Source: an uncultured Candidatus Peregrinibacteria bacterium (GTDB lineage: Bacteria > Patescibacteriota > Gracilibacteria > Peribacterales > Peribacteraceae). Taken from it: a stretch of DNA of 9,364 bases. The translations under genes were made by a program, and so were the position numbers. Shown one piece after another: positions 1 to 5,354 of this stretch (position 1 is the stretch's first letter; every line of letters begins with the position of its first letter). The stretch is taken from contig CAJXJE010000021.1 in NCBI GenBank assembly GCA_913054215.1, forward strand, positions 1 through 9,364, given 5' to 3'. Below the pieces are notes generated by a model. It saw only the letters and a program-made list of their open reading frames with translations, ran no database searches and was not told the DNA's origin.

Positions 1-5
1 TTCAC

Positions 6-33
6 TTGCCATTTAAGTGTTTATGTGTACAAT
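6..33 (+). promoter_or_regulatory. putative sigma70-type promoter of first purP gene
   Basis: A -35-like TTGCCA (6-11) and a -10-like TACAAT (28-33) are separated by 16 bp, each matching the consensus at 5 of 6 positions. Transcription would begin near 40-41, only about 5 nt before the ATG at 46, and there is no Shine-Dalgarno sequence. The expected mRNA is leaderless or nearly so. The call rests on motif matching only. Confidence 0.5.
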
Positions 34-45
34 TGATGAAATATC

Positions 46-1110
46 ATGGCAAACGGTTCACCTATACTATCGGCTTCCACAAATCTGAATGACTTTGTGA
101 TCGCAACTATCGGTAGCCATAGCGCTTTACAGATACTCAAAGGTGCAAAGGATGAAGGATTCAAGACACTTGCGATCTGCAAGAAAGGAACAGAGCGTGT
201 ATACGACAAGCGTGGATACGGTGTTGCCGATGAAATTATCACTGTGGATGCGTTTGAAGATTGGAATGATCAGCTCGAAGAAGAGCTCATTAAGCGCAAT
301 GCCATCATTATCCCTCATGGCTCCTTTATAGCCTATATGGGGCATGAGCGCGTGCAATCAATGAAGACGATGTACTACGGTACAAAGGAGATTTTGGAAT
401 GGGAGAGTAATCGTACTATGGAGAGGCAATGGATGGAGAAGTCAGGACTAGTATTGCCGAAGATCTATAGTGATCCTGCAGACATCGACAAACCGGTTAT
501 TGTAAAGTTCCACGGTGCAGGAGGTGGGTTTGGGTATTTCATTGCAAGAACGCCCGAGCAGTTCTGGGAAGTGAAGAATAAAAAGCACCCAGACAACAAC
601 GACTATGCTATTCAGGAATACATTGTTGGTGTTCCTTTGTATGCACACTACTTCCAGTCGCCGATAACAGGGGAGCTGGAGATCATGAGTTTTGATAAGC
701 GATATGAATCCAATGCAGACTCCATCGGTCGCATCAAAGCTGCAGATCAGTTGGCTGCAAACATTCACACCAGCTATACGATTGTCGGAAATATTCCGAT
801 TGTTGTCCGTGAGTCACTCCTGCCTAAGTTTCTAGAAATGGGAGAGAATGTCGTAAAGGTGAGCAAGGACATTACCGCTAACGGTAAAGGATTATTCGGT
901 CCTTTCTGCTTGGAATGTATCGTTACCAGAAAGCTGGAGATCTTCTGTTTTGAGATTAGTGCTCGTATTGTTGCTGGTACCAATCCTTTCGTCGAGGGTT
1001 CACCCTACACTGCACTGAAGTATGATGTTCCGATGAGTACCGGTCGTAGAATTGCTTTGGATATCAGACAGGCAATAGAGGGAGGGAAGTTGGAGGAGAT
1101 ACTTGGATAA
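46..1110 (+). CDS. purP: PurP: formate-dependent FAICAR synthetase (5-formaminoimidazole-4-carboxamide ribotide synthetase), ATP-grasp
   Basis: In archaea PurP makes FAICAR from AICAR, formate and ATP, the penultimate step of IMP synthesis, without a folate cofactor; it is cytosolic. The 354 residues align along their whole length with archaeal PurP as I know it (about 360 aa). Visible motifs: GSHSAL with His25 and PHGSFIAY with Ser93, which match AICAR-contact positions in the Methanocaldococcus enzyme; a WES motif at 119-121; Lys154 followed by a glycine-rich ATP-grasp loop (156-164, HGAGGGFGY); QEYIVG (190-195); DKRYESN (217-223); GNIPIVVRES (248-257); and GPFCLE...FEISAR (285-307) with Glu290 and Glu303 as likely metal ligands. 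The ATG is the first start after an in-frame TGA at 37-39. A PurP-family paralogue follows 104 bp downstream. PurP is archaeal-type, so its presence beside bacterial genes suggests ancient transfer or a CPR trait. The family call is firm; activity is inferred. Confidence 0.9.
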   Translation: MANGSPILSASTNLNDFVIATIGSHSALQILKGAKDEGFKTLAICKKGTERVYDKRGYGVADEIITVDAFEDWNDQLEEELIKRNAIIIPHGSFIAYMGHERVQSMKTMYYGTKEILEWESNRTMERQWMEKSGLVLPKIYSDPADIDKPVIVKFHGAGGGFGYFIARTPEQFWEVKNKKHPDNNDYAIQEYIVGVPLYAHYFQSPITGELEIMSFDKRYESNADSIGRIKAADQLAANIHTSYTIVGNIPIVVRESLLPKFLEMGENVVKVSKDITANGKGLFGPFCLECIVTRKLEIFCFEISARIVAGTNPFVEGSPYTALKYDVPMSTGRRIALDIRQAIEGGKLEEILG

Positions 1111-1202
1111 AATTTGAAAAACTGAAAATTTGAAATATTGAAAGTTGCCTCTTTTACTCTTTAGTTTTCAGATTTTCAACTTTTCAACTTTTCAACTTTC
1201 TC
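1111..1202. repeat. AT-rich intergenic repeat region with dyads and three TTTTCAAC copies
   Basis: The gap between the two purP-family genes is built from short related words. TTTTCAAC occurs three times back to back (1173-1196). Upstream are GAAAA/TTGAAA words in the opposite sense. Perfect inverted pairs include CTGAAAA (1122-1128) with TTTTCAG (1165-1171), and GAAAGTTG (1140-1147) with CAACTTTC (1193-1200). The transcript could fold into a weak AU-rich hairpin between the genes. No long U-tract follows a GC-rich stem, so this is not a typical intrinsic terminator. Confidence 0.6.
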
Positions 1203-1208
1203 TATACT
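1181..1208 (+). promoter_or_regulatory. putative promoter of second purP-family gene (leaderless)
   Basis: TATACT (1203-1208) matches the -10 consensus at 5 of 6 positions and lies 6 nt before the ATG at 1215. Transcription would therefore start at or next to the start codon. The best -35 is TTTTCA (1181-1186, 4 of 6, 16-bp spacer), which falls inside the TTTTCAAC repeats. No Shine-Dalgarno sequence is present. The second gene may thus be transcribed independently of the first. Confidence 0.45.
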
Positions 1209-1214
1209 CAACAT

Positions 1215-2348
1215 ATGGATCTCTCAAAAATTCTATCGGCATACGATCAAAGTAAATTGACTGTCGGTGTGCTTGGAGGACATAGTGCTTTGGATGTGTG
1301 TCATGGCGCGAAGCAATTTGGATTTTCAACAGTCTGTATTGCAAAAAAGGGGAGAGAGAAAACGTTCTCTCAGTACTATAAGTCTCGTGGAGATCTCGGT
1401 TGTATTGATGAGGTTATTGTGAAGTCTAGTTTCGACGGAGTACTCGATGAAGACGTTCAGAAGAAGCTGAAAGAAATGAATACAATTTTTATTCATAATA
1501 GATACTTCTGGGTCTACTTTGATGACTTTTCTAAGGTTGAAAACGACTTTTACGTTCCGATCTTTGGTTCGAGGACACTGCTCAAAATTGAAGAGCGAGA
1601 TCAACCCTACAATCAGTATCATCTTCTGCAAGATGCGGGCATTCGCACACCAAAAATCTTTGCAAGTGCAGATGCTATCGATCAACTATGTATTGTAAAA
1701 GCTGCAGAGGCAACTCGCAGTTATGAGCGTGCATTCTTCCTCGTAAAAAACAAAGAAGAATGGGAGAGCAAAGGTTCCGCACTCGAAGCGGAGGGAAAAG
1801 TATCCGCGAATTGGAGAGAGGCAACCATCGAAGAGTTCGTGGTGGGAGCCCCTGTTAACTTTAACTATTTTTATAGTCCCATAACCGGAGAGCTGGAGCT
1901 GATGGGAACGGACACACGTCGCCAAACGAATCTTGATGGGTTCCTTCGGATGACGGCAGATCAGCAAGTTGATGCCATAAAAGAGGTGCCACTCAAAATG
2001 ATCGAAACTGGACACATCGCCTGTACTGTCAAAGAATCCATCCTTGAAAAAGCGTTTGATCTCGGAGAGAAGTTTGTCGCGCAGTGTAAGAAGTTACCAT
2101 CCGATCTAGACCCATCCGGTAAAGGAATGATTGGACCATTTGCATTGCAAGGTGCAGTGGTTGCAGAAGATGGCAAAGAAGACATCGTTATCTTTGATGT
2201 CAGTTTCCGCATCCCAGGATCCCCGGGAGTTCGCTCTACTCCGTACTCCGGATATCTACATGGGGAGAGTATGAGCGTTGGAGAGAGGATCGGTATGGAA
2301 ATCAAATCTGCGGTCGAACAGGGAAGACTAGAGGAGGTGGTGACTTAA
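1215..2348 (+). CDS. PurP-family paralogue with altered active site (ATP-grasp; DUF1246/DUF1297-type)
   Basis: These 377 residues share the PurP architecture: GGHSAL at 21-26, PITGELEL before the central strand, GPFALQ near the C-terminus, and ESMSVGERIGMEIK at the end. The reaction is uncertain because key sites differ from the preceding gene. The PHGSFIAY segment is IHNRYFWVY (93-101), so the AICAR-contact Ser becomes Tyr97. The WES motif is gone (KIEERD, 124-129). The glycine-rich ATP loop after the conserved Lys162 becomes AAEATRSYERAFF (163-175). The FEISAR metal-ligand motif becomes FDVSFR. His23, Lys162 and the EEFVVG motif remain. From memory, archaeal genomes often carry a second PurP-like protein with an ER-FF motif at this loop, so this is probably that subfamily rather than a decaying copy; the frame is intact over its full length. 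It could be a regulatory or partner subunit of PurP, or a ligase for another ribotide. Do not annotate it as FAICAR synthetase without a test. Confidence 0.8.
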   Translation: MDLSKILSAYDQSKLTVGVLGGHSALDVCHGAKQFGFSTVCIAKKGREKTFSQYYKSRGDLGCIDEVIVKSSFDGVLDEDVQKKLKEMNTIFIHNRYFWVYFDDFSKVENDFYVPIFGSRTLLKIEERDQPYNQYHLLQDAGIRTPKIFASADAIDQLCIVKAAEATRSYERAFFLVKNKEEWESKGSALEAEGKVSANWREATIEEFVVGAPVNFNYFYSPITGELELMGTDTRRQTNLDGFLRMTADQQVDAIKEVPLKMIETGHIACTVKESILEKAFDLGEKFVAQCKKLPSDLDPSGKGMIGPFALQGAVVAEDGKEDIVIFDVSFRIPGSPGVRSTPYSGYLHGESMSVGERIGMEIKSAVEQGRLEEVVT

Positions 2349-2386
2349 AGTTGCTCTAGCATCCTTTATGTCTTTCGTTTTCACAG

Positions 2387-2427
2387 AAAAAACAAGTTTC
2401 GAGAACTCCTCTGAGTAGACGATCTTG
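2387..2427 (-). terminator. weak candidate terminator of the tRNA-Ala transcript
   Basis: Just past the tRNA 3' end the minus strand has CAAG (2427-2424), a small ACTC-AGAG-GAGT hairpin (2416-2405), the complementary CTTG (2396-2393) and then six T (2392-2387). The T-run and position suit termination, but the stem is short and AT-rich, so the call is tentative. No clear terminator is seen for the convergent purP-family gene ending at 2348. Confidence 0.3.
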
Positions 2428-2429
2428 AT

Positions 2430-2506
2430 TGGTGGAGCTGAGGAGAGTCGAACTCCTGACCCCCTGCTTGCAAAGCAGGTGCTCTGACCAACTGAGCTAC
2501 AGCCCC
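2430..2506 (-). tRNA. tRNA-Ala (anticodon UGC), CCA encoded
   Basis: On the minus strand the acceptor strand GGGGCTG (2506-2500) pairs with CAGCTCC (2440-2434). It is followed by discriminator A and an encoded CCA (2432-2430). The D-arm is GCTC-AGTTGGTCA-GAGC. The anticodon arm has stem CCTGC/GCAGG with loop TTTGCAA, giving anticodon TGC for alanine. The T-arm contains GTTCGACTC. All four stems form. The gene is the last unit of an array: two repeats with the same first 20 or so bases, except for three or four differences, lie directly upstream (2507-2721). Confidence 0.97.
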
Positions 2507-2616
2507 ACGAGGTAATGGTCTACGATGATGATACAGTTCTGGGATGGCCAGAGCACAGTGTTTTTCTATGGCTCGGATCCTCTAGAGGATCCTCGGCCCA
2601 ACTGAGCTCTGTCCCC
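2507..2616 (-). ncRNA. tRNA-headed repeat unit B, putative structured RNA or leader (110 bp)
   Basis: Read on the minus strand, the unit begins GGGGACAGAGCTCAGTTGGG, resembling the 5' acceptor strand and D-arm of the adjacent tRNA-Ala. It lacks a tRNA 3' half: there is no T-arm and no CCA. The body holds a perfect 18-nt palindrome (2592-2575), then GAGC, the conserved word ATAGAAAAA, and GCTC. GGCC before the palindrome can pair with GGCC after it. The unit ends with a 20-bp linker (2530-2511) that is identical in unit A, followed by a few bases before the next GGGG head. It is probably co-transcribed with the tRNA and freed by RNase P or other tRNA-processing cuts. The function is unknown, and I recognise no described RNA family. 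Confidence 0.6.
2511..2530 (-). repeat. 20-bp linker repeat, copy 2
   Basis: This is an exact 20-bp match to 2620-2639, lying just upstream of the tRNA-Ala 5' end. It is the most strictly conserved part of the array outside the head. That suggests either recent tandem duplication or a conserved processing or protein-binding site before each GGGG head. Confidence 0.9.
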
Positions 2617-2721
2617 ACGGGTAATGGTCTACGATGATGTGATTGCCTTGGGTGGTCTGAGCAGGTTTTTTCTATTGCTCGTATGTCTGCGACATACTCG
2701 ACCCAACTGAGCCTTGTCCCC
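2617..2721 (-). ncRNA. tRNA-headed repeat unit A, putative structured RNA or leader (105 bp)
   Basis: This is the first unit of the array in transcription order. It begins GGGGACAAGGCTCAGTTGGG on the minus strand, again like the 5' end of tRNA-Ala. Its body has the same layout as unit B: GGTC, GAG, a hairpin of 7-bp stem and 3-nt loop (2697-2681), GAGC, ATAGAAAAA, GCTC, then GACC closing the outer helix. The hairpin sequence is unrelated to that of unit B but occupies the same place. The outer helix differs from unit B in a compensatory way (GGTC/GACC against GGCC/GGCC). The 20-bp linker follows at 2639-2620. No open reading frame with support lies here. Confidence 0.6.
2620..2639 (-). repeat. 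20-bp linker repeat, copy 1
   Basis: This matches 2511-2530 exactly and lies just before the GGGG head of unit B, in the same relation as the other copy has to tRNA-Ala. The 109-bp spacing equals the repeat period of the array. Confidence 0.9.
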
Positions 2722-2741
2722 ACAGAGCGGTCAAGACGCGG

Positions 2742-2771
2742 CTTATAATACTGAAAAAAACGCAGCTGCAA
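2742..2771 (-). promoter_or_regulatory. putative promoter of the repeat array and tRNA-Ala
   Basis: The minus strand has TTGCAG (2771-2766) as -35 and TATAAG (2747-2742) as -10 with an 18-bp spacer. An overlapping TATTAT (2750-2745) is an alternative with a 15-bp spacer. Transcription from about 2735 would start some 14 nt before the GGGG head of unit A (2721). The promoter lies within or beside a 10-bp inverted repeat (2747-2787). Confidence 0.45.
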
Positions 2772-2787
2772 AGAGGATTTCAGTATT
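2747..2787. repeat. 10-bp perfect inverted repeat overlapping the array promoter
   Basis: AATACTGAAA (2747-2756) and TTTCAGTATT (2778-2787) are perfect inverted copies separated by 21 bp. The central part contains the palindrome GCAGCTGC (2762-2769). The site lies just past the stop codon of the small membrane protein gene and covers the predicted -35 and most of the -10 of the array promoter. It could be a regulator-binding dyad or a hairpin ending the trxA transcript. For the latter, the T-run (2760-2754 on the minus strand) lies inside the stem rather than after it, which is atypical. Confidence 0.5.
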
Positions 2788-2791
2788 TCTT

Positions 2792-3043
2792 CTACTGAAA
2801 CGCTCCTCCGAATAGCATGTAGAATGGGAAGAAGAAGATCCTTTCTGTGCCCGTAAGAGAGGCGAGCGCCCAGAAGAAAAAGAATATTCCAACGATGATG
2901 ACAAGGTTATAGACTCCTCCGACATATTTCATCCACTCAGCATCACCGATAAGATCGCCCATCCTTTCGCGGTACTTGATCATTAATATGCCGATAATCA
3001 TTGCACAGATTTTGAGGAACCACATAGGACTATAGTACCGCAT
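2792..3043 (-). CDS. small hypothetical membrane protein, coupled to trxA
   Basis: This 83-residue protein is not assigned to a family. It has a hydrophobic stretch at about 7-22, a charged segment (KYRERMGDLIGDAEW, about 23-37), a second long hydrophobic segment at about 43-63 rich in Val, Ile and Phe, and a Phe-rich C-terminus. This is consistent with two or possibly three membrane spans. Its ATG lies inside the 3' end of trxA, with a 14-nt overlap in another frame, which implies one transcript and translational coupling. No Shine-Dalgarno sequence is evident. The overlap and clean membrane pattern argue that it is a real gene. A link to membrane redox or to a thioredoxin target is possible, but it contains only one Cys (residue 13) and no CxxC motif. 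Confidence 0.7.
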   Translation of the reverse strand: MRYYSPMWFLKICAMIIGILMIKYRERMGDLIGDAEWMKYVGGVYNLVIIVGIFFFFWALASLTGTERIFFFPFYMLFGGAFQ

Positions 3044-3347
3044 CTAATTCCTTTTTCACATCTTCTTTGCTTTTGGCACCGACAAAGGTGGCAACAGCTT
3101 CTCCTCCCTTAAAGATGATGAACGTAGGAATGCTCATTACGCTGTGCTTTCCTGGAGCTTCGGTGTTTTCATCAACATTCATTTTTACAACTTTTACTTT
3201 CCCTTCGTACTCACCAGCGAGCTCATCAATGATTGGAATCATTGCTTTACACGGTCCACACCATGGAGCCCAGAAGTCTACGAGTACAGGAACATCAGAT
3301 TTTAGTACTTGCGCATCGAAGTCAGTGTCGGTAACAGTGTTGAGCAT
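3030..3347 (-). CDS. trxA: thioredoxin
   Basis: Thioredoxin reduces disulfides in cytosolic proteins and is recycled by thioredoxin reductase. The 105-residue length is typical. The active site WCGPC is at 29-33. The buried acid Asp24 (VDFWAPWCGPC context) and the cis-proline Pro74 (SIPTF) are both present. There is no signal peptide or membrane anchor, so the protein is cytosolic. It is the first gene of a two-gene unit with the overlapping small membrane protein. No thioredoxin reductase gene lies in the window. The start lacks a Shine-Dalgarno sequence; the ATG chosen gives the usual N-terminus before the first strand. Confidence 0.97.
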   Translation of the reverse strand: MLNTVTDTDFDAQVLKSDVPVLVDFWAPWCGPCKAMIPIIDELAGEYEGKVKVVKMNVDENTEAPGKHSVMSIPTFIIFKGGEAVATFVGAKSKEDVKKELDAVL

Positions 3348-3374
3348 GATTATAAGGAGAATGGATATAGTGTG

Positions 3375-3403
3375 ATTCTATTGGTTGATATGAGTCGTTG
3401 CAA
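3375..3403 (-). promoter_or_regulatory. putative promoter of trxA
   Basis: The minus strand has TTGCAA (3403-3398) and TAGAAT (3380-3375) with an ideal 17-bp spacer. This is 27 nt before the trxA ATG, giving a leader of about 20 nt without a Shine-Dalgarno sequence. The -35 lies just past the pgi stop codon, so trxA need not depend on the ruvA-pgi transcript. A TATAAT (3354-3349) next to the ATG is too close to the start codon to be the functional -10 for this start. Confidence 0.5.
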
Positions 3404-3410
3404 ATAACTT

Positions 3411-4694
3411 CTACTCATTACGTTCTCCAGTCAATATCTCTTTCGTAATCTTCTTCCCTGTTTCTACTGCAGGTTGCCCATACGGGTCTATGCGGTAGAG
3501 CTTTCCGAGGAGAACTACTTCGACGAGGAACAGAAAGAAGAGTTGACCAAGGTGATAAGCGTCGAGTCGCTCGAGGCTAATGGTCACGTGTGGTCTTTTT
3601 GCCTGCGTTAGTGCTGTGCTGGTTCCTTTGTAACAGGCATCAAGGAGTTCACCGTATTCTTTTCCGGCAATGTAATTAAGTGAATCATCCACTTCATCTG
3701 GGACGGTAAACGATTCTTTTTCGATCTCGCGGATAAAGATGTGCCACTGTTTCCTTGGGCCTGCCATCCATTGCTGTAATAGACTGTGTTGGTCCTGTGT
3801 GCCAATAGCTGCAAGCGGAATAGGGTTGCTGGTTTCTACTTTTCCCAAGCTCTCTGCAATGAGTTGCTGGTTCCAGCGAGCGACGGATTCCAGCCTTTGA
3901 GAATATGGCATTATCACACGGACTTTGCAGTCACGTTTGGTATCCAGCAAGAATTGTGCAGCCGCAAGCATGGCGGCTGGGTTTTCATCGGGGATATTGT
4001 TGCTACAGCTCACATCTAAGTCTTTTGCTCCTTGAACAAACTGATCCACGTCGCCACTAAGTAGTGCGAGTGGCAAAAGTCCTACAGGAGTAAATATAGA
4101 GTAGCGTCCACCAACTCCAGAAGGGATAGGCACCATGCGAATACCTTTCTCCAGACAGAGGCTACGGAGGTTTCCTTCTTTCGGATCGGTAACTCCCACT
4201 GCAAACTCTCCTGCTTGCGCACCGTGTGCTTCCTTAAGACGTTTCCAACAGTGGAAGAACACACTCATAGTTTCGAGTGTTTCTCCAGATTTACTTACTA
4301 CAACCACAAGAGCATTCTTCCAGTCTATAATGTTGTCGTACATCTTTAGCATGTAGGGGTCGATGGTATCGAGCAGAATAAACTCGGGTGTTTCTGGGGA
4401 CTCGAACACTTCGCGAATGACTTTTGGCCCGAGGCCAGATCCACCAATACCTATCCAAACGATGGTGGTGATCTTTTTTTCTTTTGCAAACGCGGCGATT
4501 TCTTTTACCTTTGCAATGGTGTCTTCGTTACTCGGATCTTCTGCCCACACATGTTCTCCTTTTTTGCGCTCCTTTACGAAGTCATCTATGTACCGACGCA
4601 AGCTTGTTAAAATGGAAGAAAATTCCTGTTCGGGAATTCCTCTGTTGGGTGTTATGACTTTACCCATTGCGGCGGAGATGTCTAGTTGAAGCAT
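3411..4694 (-). CDS. pgi: glucose-6-phosphate isomerase (short type)
   Basis: This enzyme interconverts glucose 6-phosphate and fructose 6-phosphate in the cytosol, linking glycolysis with sugar-nucleotide and pentose routes. The 427 residues match the short bacterial/archaeal PGI class (about 400-450 aa, against about 550 in E. coli). SIS-fold motifs: IGGSGLGP (83-90), the sugar-phosphate loop SKSGETLET (134-142), GVGGRYS with Arg197, the WNQQLIAESLGK signature with Glu281 (candidate catalytic base), GTQDQHS with His303 (ring opening), and the C-terminal QPAVETGKK with Lys414 in the position of the catalytic lysine. All key residues are present, so activity is expected. The ATG is 12 nt after the ruvA stop, indicating a ruvA-pgi operon. 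The gap contains no Shine-Dalgarno sequence. Confidence 0.96.
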   Translation of the reverse strand: MLQLDISAAMGKVITPNRGIPEQEFSSILTSLRRYIDDFVKERKKGEHVWAEDPSNEDTIAKVKEIAAFAKEKKITTIVWIGIGGSGLGPKVIREVFESPETPEFILLDTIDPYMLKMYDNIIDWKNALVVVVSKSGETLETMSVFFHCWKRLKEAHGAQAGEFAVGVTDPKEGNLRSLCLEKGIRMVPIPSGVGGRYSIFTPVGLLPLALLSGDVDQFVQGAKDLDVSCSNNIPDENPAAMLAAAQFLLDTKRDCKVRVIMPYSQRLESVARWNQQLIAESLGKVETSNPIPLAAIGTQDQHSLLQQWMAGPRKQWHIFIREIEKESFTVPDEVDDSLNYIAGKEYGELLDACYKGTSTALTQAKRPHVTISLERLDAYHLGQLFFLFLVEVVLLGKLYRIDPYGQPAVETGKKITKEILTGERNE

Positions 4695-4706
4695 AGGAGT
4701 TTTAGA

Positions 4707-5288
4707 TTACAGGGAGCGAATAGCGGCGGCAACTCGCTGCTCTGTAGAAGTAATATCTTCGGGGAGATTTGCAAGGACTTGCATAATGTTTCCAGTGTCG
4801 TAGCCAAGGTTTTTGAGTGTATCAATGGCATCTTGGTCAAATGCATGGTTAGTGATGGCCGATCCTTGATCTGCCCCAAAGATCTCTGGCTGCTTTTCGG
4901 CAAGGGATTTTAAGTCGAGTAATAATTTTTCGGCAGTCTTTTTTCCTATGCCTTTTACACTTGTCAGTAGTTTTGGATCCTGAGAACCAATAGCTTGCAT
5001 CAGCAAACTTTTTGGGACGGTACACAGCTCCAATGCGGTCTTTGGTCCGATGCCCGTCATGCCAATAAATCGCTCAAAAAGGGTACGTCCGGTGGCATCT
5101 GCAAAACCAAATAGGTCTAGTCGGTCCTCTCGTACGTAGGTCAAAATATAGAGAGTTGCTTCTTCCCCCTCCGTAAGCTCATCCCATACACTAATGGGTA
5201 CTGATACTCCGTAACCCACTCCATTGACGTCTATAGTCACTTTCTCGGGATTCTGCCGGTGAATGATACCGCGTAAATGGGAGATCAT
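4707..5288 (-). CDS. ruvA: Holliday junction branch migration protein RuvA
   Basis: RuvA tetramers bind Holliday junctions and load the RuvB helicase for branch migration in recombination and repair. The 193 residues are near the usual 190-205. Domain I (OB fold, 1-62) ends with the hallmark VREDRLDLFGF (52-62). Domain II has two helix-hairpin-helix motifs, GMTGIGPKTAL (76-86) and VKGIGKKTAEKL (111-122), which contact the junction DNA. Domain III (about 148-193) has DAIDTLKNLGY, as expected for the RuvB-binding helix bundle. The N-terminus MISHLRG is the canonical start. RuvB and RuvC are not in the window. The neighbour pgi follows 12 nt downstream, an unusual pairing with no evident functional link. 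A -10-like element lies 8 nt before the ATG. Confidence 0.97.
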   Translation of the reverse strand: MISHLRGIIHRQNPEKVTIDVNGVGYGVSVPISVWDELTEGEEATLYILTYVREDRLDLFGFADATGRTLFERFIGMTGIGPKTALELCTVPKSLLMQAIGSQDPKLLTSVKGIGKKTAEKLLLDLKSLAEKQPEIFGADQGSAITNHAFDQDAIDTLKNLGYDTGNIMQVLANLPEDITSTEQRVAAAIRSL

Positions 5289-5296
5289 GGGTTGGA

Positions 5297-5325
5297 AGTA
5301 TATCAGATCTAAGGATATTCAAAAA
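5297..5325 (-). promoter_or_regulatory. putative ruvA promoter (leaderless)
   Basis: TATACT (5302-5297, 5 of 6) lies 8 nt before the ruvA ATG. A weak -35 TTTTTG (5325-5320) gives a 17-bp spacer; TTGAAT (5322-5317) is better in sequence but only 14 bp away. Transcription would start at the ATG. The element overlaps the -35 region of the divergent gene at 5355, so the two promoters share about 8 bp. Confidence 0.45.
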
Positions 5326-5346
5326 TACGCTGTTTTCTGCTACAAT
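5318..5346 (+). promoter_or_regulatory. putative promoter of the Arg-rich hypothetical gene
   Basis: TACAAT (5341-5346, 5 of 6) lies 8 nt before the ATG at 5355. TTCAAA (5318-5323, 4 of 6) gives a 17-bp spacer. GAGGAG (5347-5352) resembles a Shine-Dalgarno sequence but is only 2 nt from the ATG and would lie upstream of, or at, the transcription start. A leaderless reading is preferred. Confidence 0.4.
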
Positions 5347-5354
5347 GAGGAGAA

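Noticed and set aside
2575..2592. BamHI-XbaI-BamHI-like palindrome resembling a cloning polylinker
   Set aside because: It shares 13 bases with a common polylinker, but the match stops there and no other vector sequence flanks it. The neighbouring unit has an unrelated perfect hairpin at the same place, so a natural stem is the better explanation.
2511..2639. Repeated 20-mer that might suggest a CRISPR array
   Set aside because: There are only two copies, the spacing is about 89 bp, the intervening sequences are related to each other, and the repeats form part of tRNA-headed units. No cas gene is present.
2681..2697. Possible tRNA-Cys-like anticodon (GCA) in unit A
   Set aside because: A 5-bp stem with a 7-nt loop can be drawn, but position 33 is not U, and there is no T-arm and no 3' acceptor strand. 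It is not a functional tRNA.
2520..2925. Minus-strand reading frames across the tRNA region (2520-2771, 2743-2925)
   Set aside because: They run through the repeats, the dyad or the small membrane protein gene in other frames, and have no protein-like pattern or supported start.
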